64,000 nt of DNA, taken from assembly GCF_004123845.1 (NCBI RefSeq), contig NZ_NBDP01000019.1, forward strand, positions 310,001-374,000. Direction: 5' to 3'. This DNA comes from Allobosea sp. Tri-44 (GTDB taxonomy: Bacteria; Pseudomonadota; Alphaproteobacteria; Rhizobiales; Beijerinckiaceae). Made by a program: the position numbers and the translations under genes. The first letter of the stretch is position 1. Every line of letters starts with the position of its first letter. This document shows positions 62,147-64,000 of this stretch, one piece after another. The notes beneath the pieces were generated by a model. It ran no database searches. It was not told the origin of the DNA and saw nothing but the letters and a program-made list of their open reading frames with translations.

Positions 62147-63422
62147 CGGCAGCCGCGTTCTGCGCCAGCGCCCGGCCGCGGACCGGCAGAGAGAGATCGT
62201 TGGCGAGCATGCGGTTGATCGCGGGGAGGCCGTCGAGCAGATCCGGCAGGAAGGCCTGCGAGGGCGGCATGCGCTTGGGCAGCGCATGCAGCGCCTTGGC
62301 CATCTGCCACGGGTCGCGCGTGCTCGCCCCCGTTTGGGTCGGGTCGAGCAGCACGTCGATCAGGCGCAGATTGTCGGCGCGTTCGGCCCGGATCGCCTGC
62401 TCCAGCCGCGGCCGGACGCGCGGCACGATCAGCGCCGGTTTGTCGAAGGAGAGGATCTCGCAGAACGTGTTGTAGCCGCCCATGGCGACGACGCAGTGGG
62501 CCCGGTTCATCAGGAGTTCGAGGCGCGGCTCGAAGCCGATGCTTTCCAGCTTGGGCAGCTTCGCAATGCGTTCGGTGAACTCCTTGCGCTTCTCGCGCGA
62601 CAGGAACGGGCCGAAGGCGATCAGCGACGGCAATTCGATGGTCGGATCGGTCTCATAGGCCGAGATCACCCAGTCGATCACGCCGGCGCCGTCGCCGCCG
62701 CCACCGGGCGTCACCAGGATGAACGGGCCCTTGGTGATGCGCGGATGCCGGTTCGGCGGCATCGGCGAGGGCACTGCGCGCTTGAGATAGCCGGTATAGC
62801 GGATCTTGTCGGCGAAGAGCGGCTGGTTCGGCAGCCCGTCGAGCGGCCGGTAGATGCTCTCCAGTCCGTAAACCCAGATGTCGTCGTAGGTATTGGCGAG
62901 CACGTCGAGCGCGCCGCTCTGGCGCCATTCCTCGTGCAGCTTGGCCGGCTCGTCGAGCACGTCGCGCAAGCCGAGCACGATACGGGCGCCGCGGCGGCGC
63001 AGGATTTCGAGCGAGGGGATGAGCTCGCCGCGCAGGCCGATCGGCTCCTTGTCGACGATGACGATGTCCGGGTCGAAGGACAGCACCGTCTGCTTGATCA
63101 GGTCGGTGCGCAGGCGGATCGTGTCGGCGAGCTCGAGATTGAGATGATGCGGCAGATAGCGGCCGTCGCTCTGCTTCTCGATGCCGGGGATGCGGACATA
63201 GTCGACGCCGTCGCCGAACTGGAAGCTCGAGATCATCGACGAGCCGGAGACGATGATCACTGATATATGAGGGTAGCTCGCGACCAGCGAATTGGCGATC
63301 GCGCGGCAACGGCGGATATGGCCGAGACCGAACGTGTCGTGGCTATAGATCAGGACGCGCGGTGCATGCGGGCTGCATGGCGGACGCCGCGCCCCGCTAT
63401 CGTCGATCAGACTGAGGCCCAT
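62142..63422 (-). CDS. Glycosyltransferase family protein (MurG-like GT-B)
   Basis: A 426-residue predicted glycosyltransferase. The N-terminal part, VLIYSHDTFGLGHIRRCRAIANSL, has the G-x-GH-xx-R motif of MurG-type and COG4671 proteins. ILVTPGGGGDGAGVIDWV lies between the lobes, and AMGGYNTFCEILSFDKPALIVPR is the donor-site region. Its activity is unproven. It is followed on the same strand by a polysaccharide deacetylase-like gene whose stop is 93 bases upstream, suggesting a surface polysaccharide locus continuing beyond the window. Confidence 0.83.
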   Translation of the reverse strand: MGLSLIDDSGARRPPCSPHAPRVLIYSHDTFGLGHIRRCRAIANSLVASYPHISVIIVSGSSMISSFQFGDGVDYVRIPGIEKQSDGRYLPHHLNLELADTIRLRTDLIKQTVLSFDPDIVIVDKEPIGLRGELIPSLEILRRRGARIVLGLRDVLDEPAKLHEEWRQSGALDVLANTYDDIWVYGLESIYRPLDGLPNQPLFADKIRYTGYLKRAVPSPMPPNRHPRITKGPFILVTPGGGGDGAGVIDWVISAYETDPTIELPSLIAFGPFLSREKRKEFTERIAKLPKLESIGFEPRLELLMNRAHCVVAMGGYNTFCEILSFDKPALIVPRVRPRLEQAIRAERADNLRLIDVLLDPTQTGASTRDPWQMAKALHALPKRMPPSQAFLPDLLDGLPAINRMLANDLSLPVRGRALAQNAAAG

Positions 63423-63515
63423 GCGAGCGTCGCGTCCTCTGCTTGAAGGTCAGATGGCCTTCGGGGGACGCCAGAACGCACCCGAACTGCCCGGAACCAT
63501 AGCGCTGCCGGCGCG

Positions 63516-64000
63516 TCAATCCAAGTCCGTTGCCAGGTAGGTTGCCGCGCCGAAGAACGCATCGGGCCCGGAGAATGCGACGGCCGCATGACCGGACAGC
63601 CGAGCCAGCAGATTCGTGAGGACGTCCCACGCCACGCTGTCATGATCGTGATGGTGCAGCAGCAGTCCAAAGGGTTGGTTCGGTTTGGGGTCCAGGCGGC
63701 GAATGGCAAGCAGCTTGACCATCTCGGTCAGGAGCTCGCCGGACTGCCGGCCGACGCGGCCGCCATGCCAGTCGATCAGGTCGAGGTCGGTGTTGACGAG
63801 ACGCGGGCCGCCGGAAGGTCCGAGCGCGAAATTGCGGAAGCAGGACAGGCCGGCGAAGCCGAGTTGAGGTAGTTCTGCTGCGACGTCCGGATGGATGCGG
63901 TTCCAGGGTGGCACGAAGACCGGGAGGAAGGAGCTGCCGAAGAGCTCTCGCAGGCGCTGCTGGCCGGCAGCGATCTCAGTGAGAAGCTCGGGATGCGGCC
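63516..64000 (-). CDS. Polysaccharide deacetylase-family protein, 5' end beyond the window
   Basis: The frame is open from the window edge to a stop at 63516 (161 codons seen). It reads PVFVPPWNRIHPD, the VPPWNR motif of polysaccharide deacetylase-like proteins, then GLSCFRNFALGPSG, NTDLDLIDWHGGRV, and LLLHHHDHDSVAWDVLTNLL. A cluster of histidines like HHHDHD suits a metal site. The N-terminal half with the usual Asp/His ligands is missing. Precedes the glycosyltransferase in the same direction. Confidence 0.72.
   Translation of the reverse strand, partial: PHPELLTEIAAGQQRLRELFGSSFLPVFVPPWNRIHPDVAAELPQLGFAGLSCFRNFALGPSGGPRLVNTDLDLIDWHGGRVGRQSGELLTEMVKLLAIRRLDPKPNQPFGLLLHHHDHDSVAWDVLTNLLARLSGHAAVAFSGPDAFFGAATYLATDLD

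Overview
The window reads as ordinary chromosome of a high-GC alphaproteobacterium of the order Hyphomicrobiales (Rhizobiales). Bosea or a close relative is my best guess, but the genus is an inference. Supporting signs are the CpdR and PhaR regulators, a TorF-type porin, a PHB operon, a ROSE-type heat-shock leader, an alpha-r8/MmgR-like small RNA, a CtrA-type site, and conserved rhizobial blocks (ispA/mtgA/rpmF, accA followed by a YafK-type transpeptidase, secA/parvulin/argJ/mutT, gltB/gltD). I see no prophage, integrase, transposase, CRISPR array or rRNA operon. One tRNA (Val-GAC) is present.

Layout. 1-5.2 kb: a secreted small protein, an M20 amidohydrolase, a glycosyltransferase coupled to a methyltransferase, a DUF1059 protein and an unusual L,D-transpeptidase homologue. 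5.3-7.2 kb: 3-hydroxybutyrate dehydrogenase coupled to a patatin-like hydrolase. 7.3-13.5 kb: Zur, IspG, Kup, a polyprenyl synthase, MtgA and ribosomal protein L32. 13.5-18.7 kb: an EAL-domain protein behind a CtrA-type site, PhaR, then phaA-DUF1737-phaB. 18.7-32 kb: two Fsr-like MFS exporters, GlxA- and AraC-type regulators, alpha/beta hydrolase, DMT exporter, glyoxalase II-cupin-GNAT operon, methyltransferase, accA, YafK-type transpeptidase and TorF porin. 32-39.3 kb: SecA, periplasmic parvulin, ArgJ, DMT exporter, lipoprotein, MutT. 39.3-48.2 kb: glutamate synthase gltBD, a long non-coding stretch, threonine aldolase, a secreted proline-rich protein. 48.2-56.8 kb: Hsp20 with thermosensor-like leader, lipase-like hydrolase, HisN-like phosphatase, MmgR-like sRNA, N-formylglutamate amidohydrolase, CpdR, tRNA-Val, an AmpR/class A beta-lactamase pair, small lipoprotein, maleylacetoacetate isomerase, PagL-like protein. 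56.8-64 kb: a polyamine/peptide-type ABC importer with an amidohydrolase, then a glycosyltransferase and a truncated polysaccharide deacetylase.

How the genes fit together. Carbon storage is the clearest theme: PhaA and PhaB make the 3-hydroxybutyryl-CoA precursor, PhaR represses the system, BdhA recovers the monomer, and the MmgR-like RNA belongs to a family reported to limit PHB granules in Sinorhizobium. Envelope upkeep is the second theme (MtgA, two L,D-transpeptidase homologues, SecA, parvulin, PagL-like enzyme, porin, AmpR-regulated beta-lactamase). IspG and the polyprenyl synthase supply isoprenoid precursors.

Coordinates come from reading the sequence directly. Several starts were moved inward to an ATG or GTG with a visible ribosome binding site. 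Family assignments rest on recognised motifs, not on a database search.
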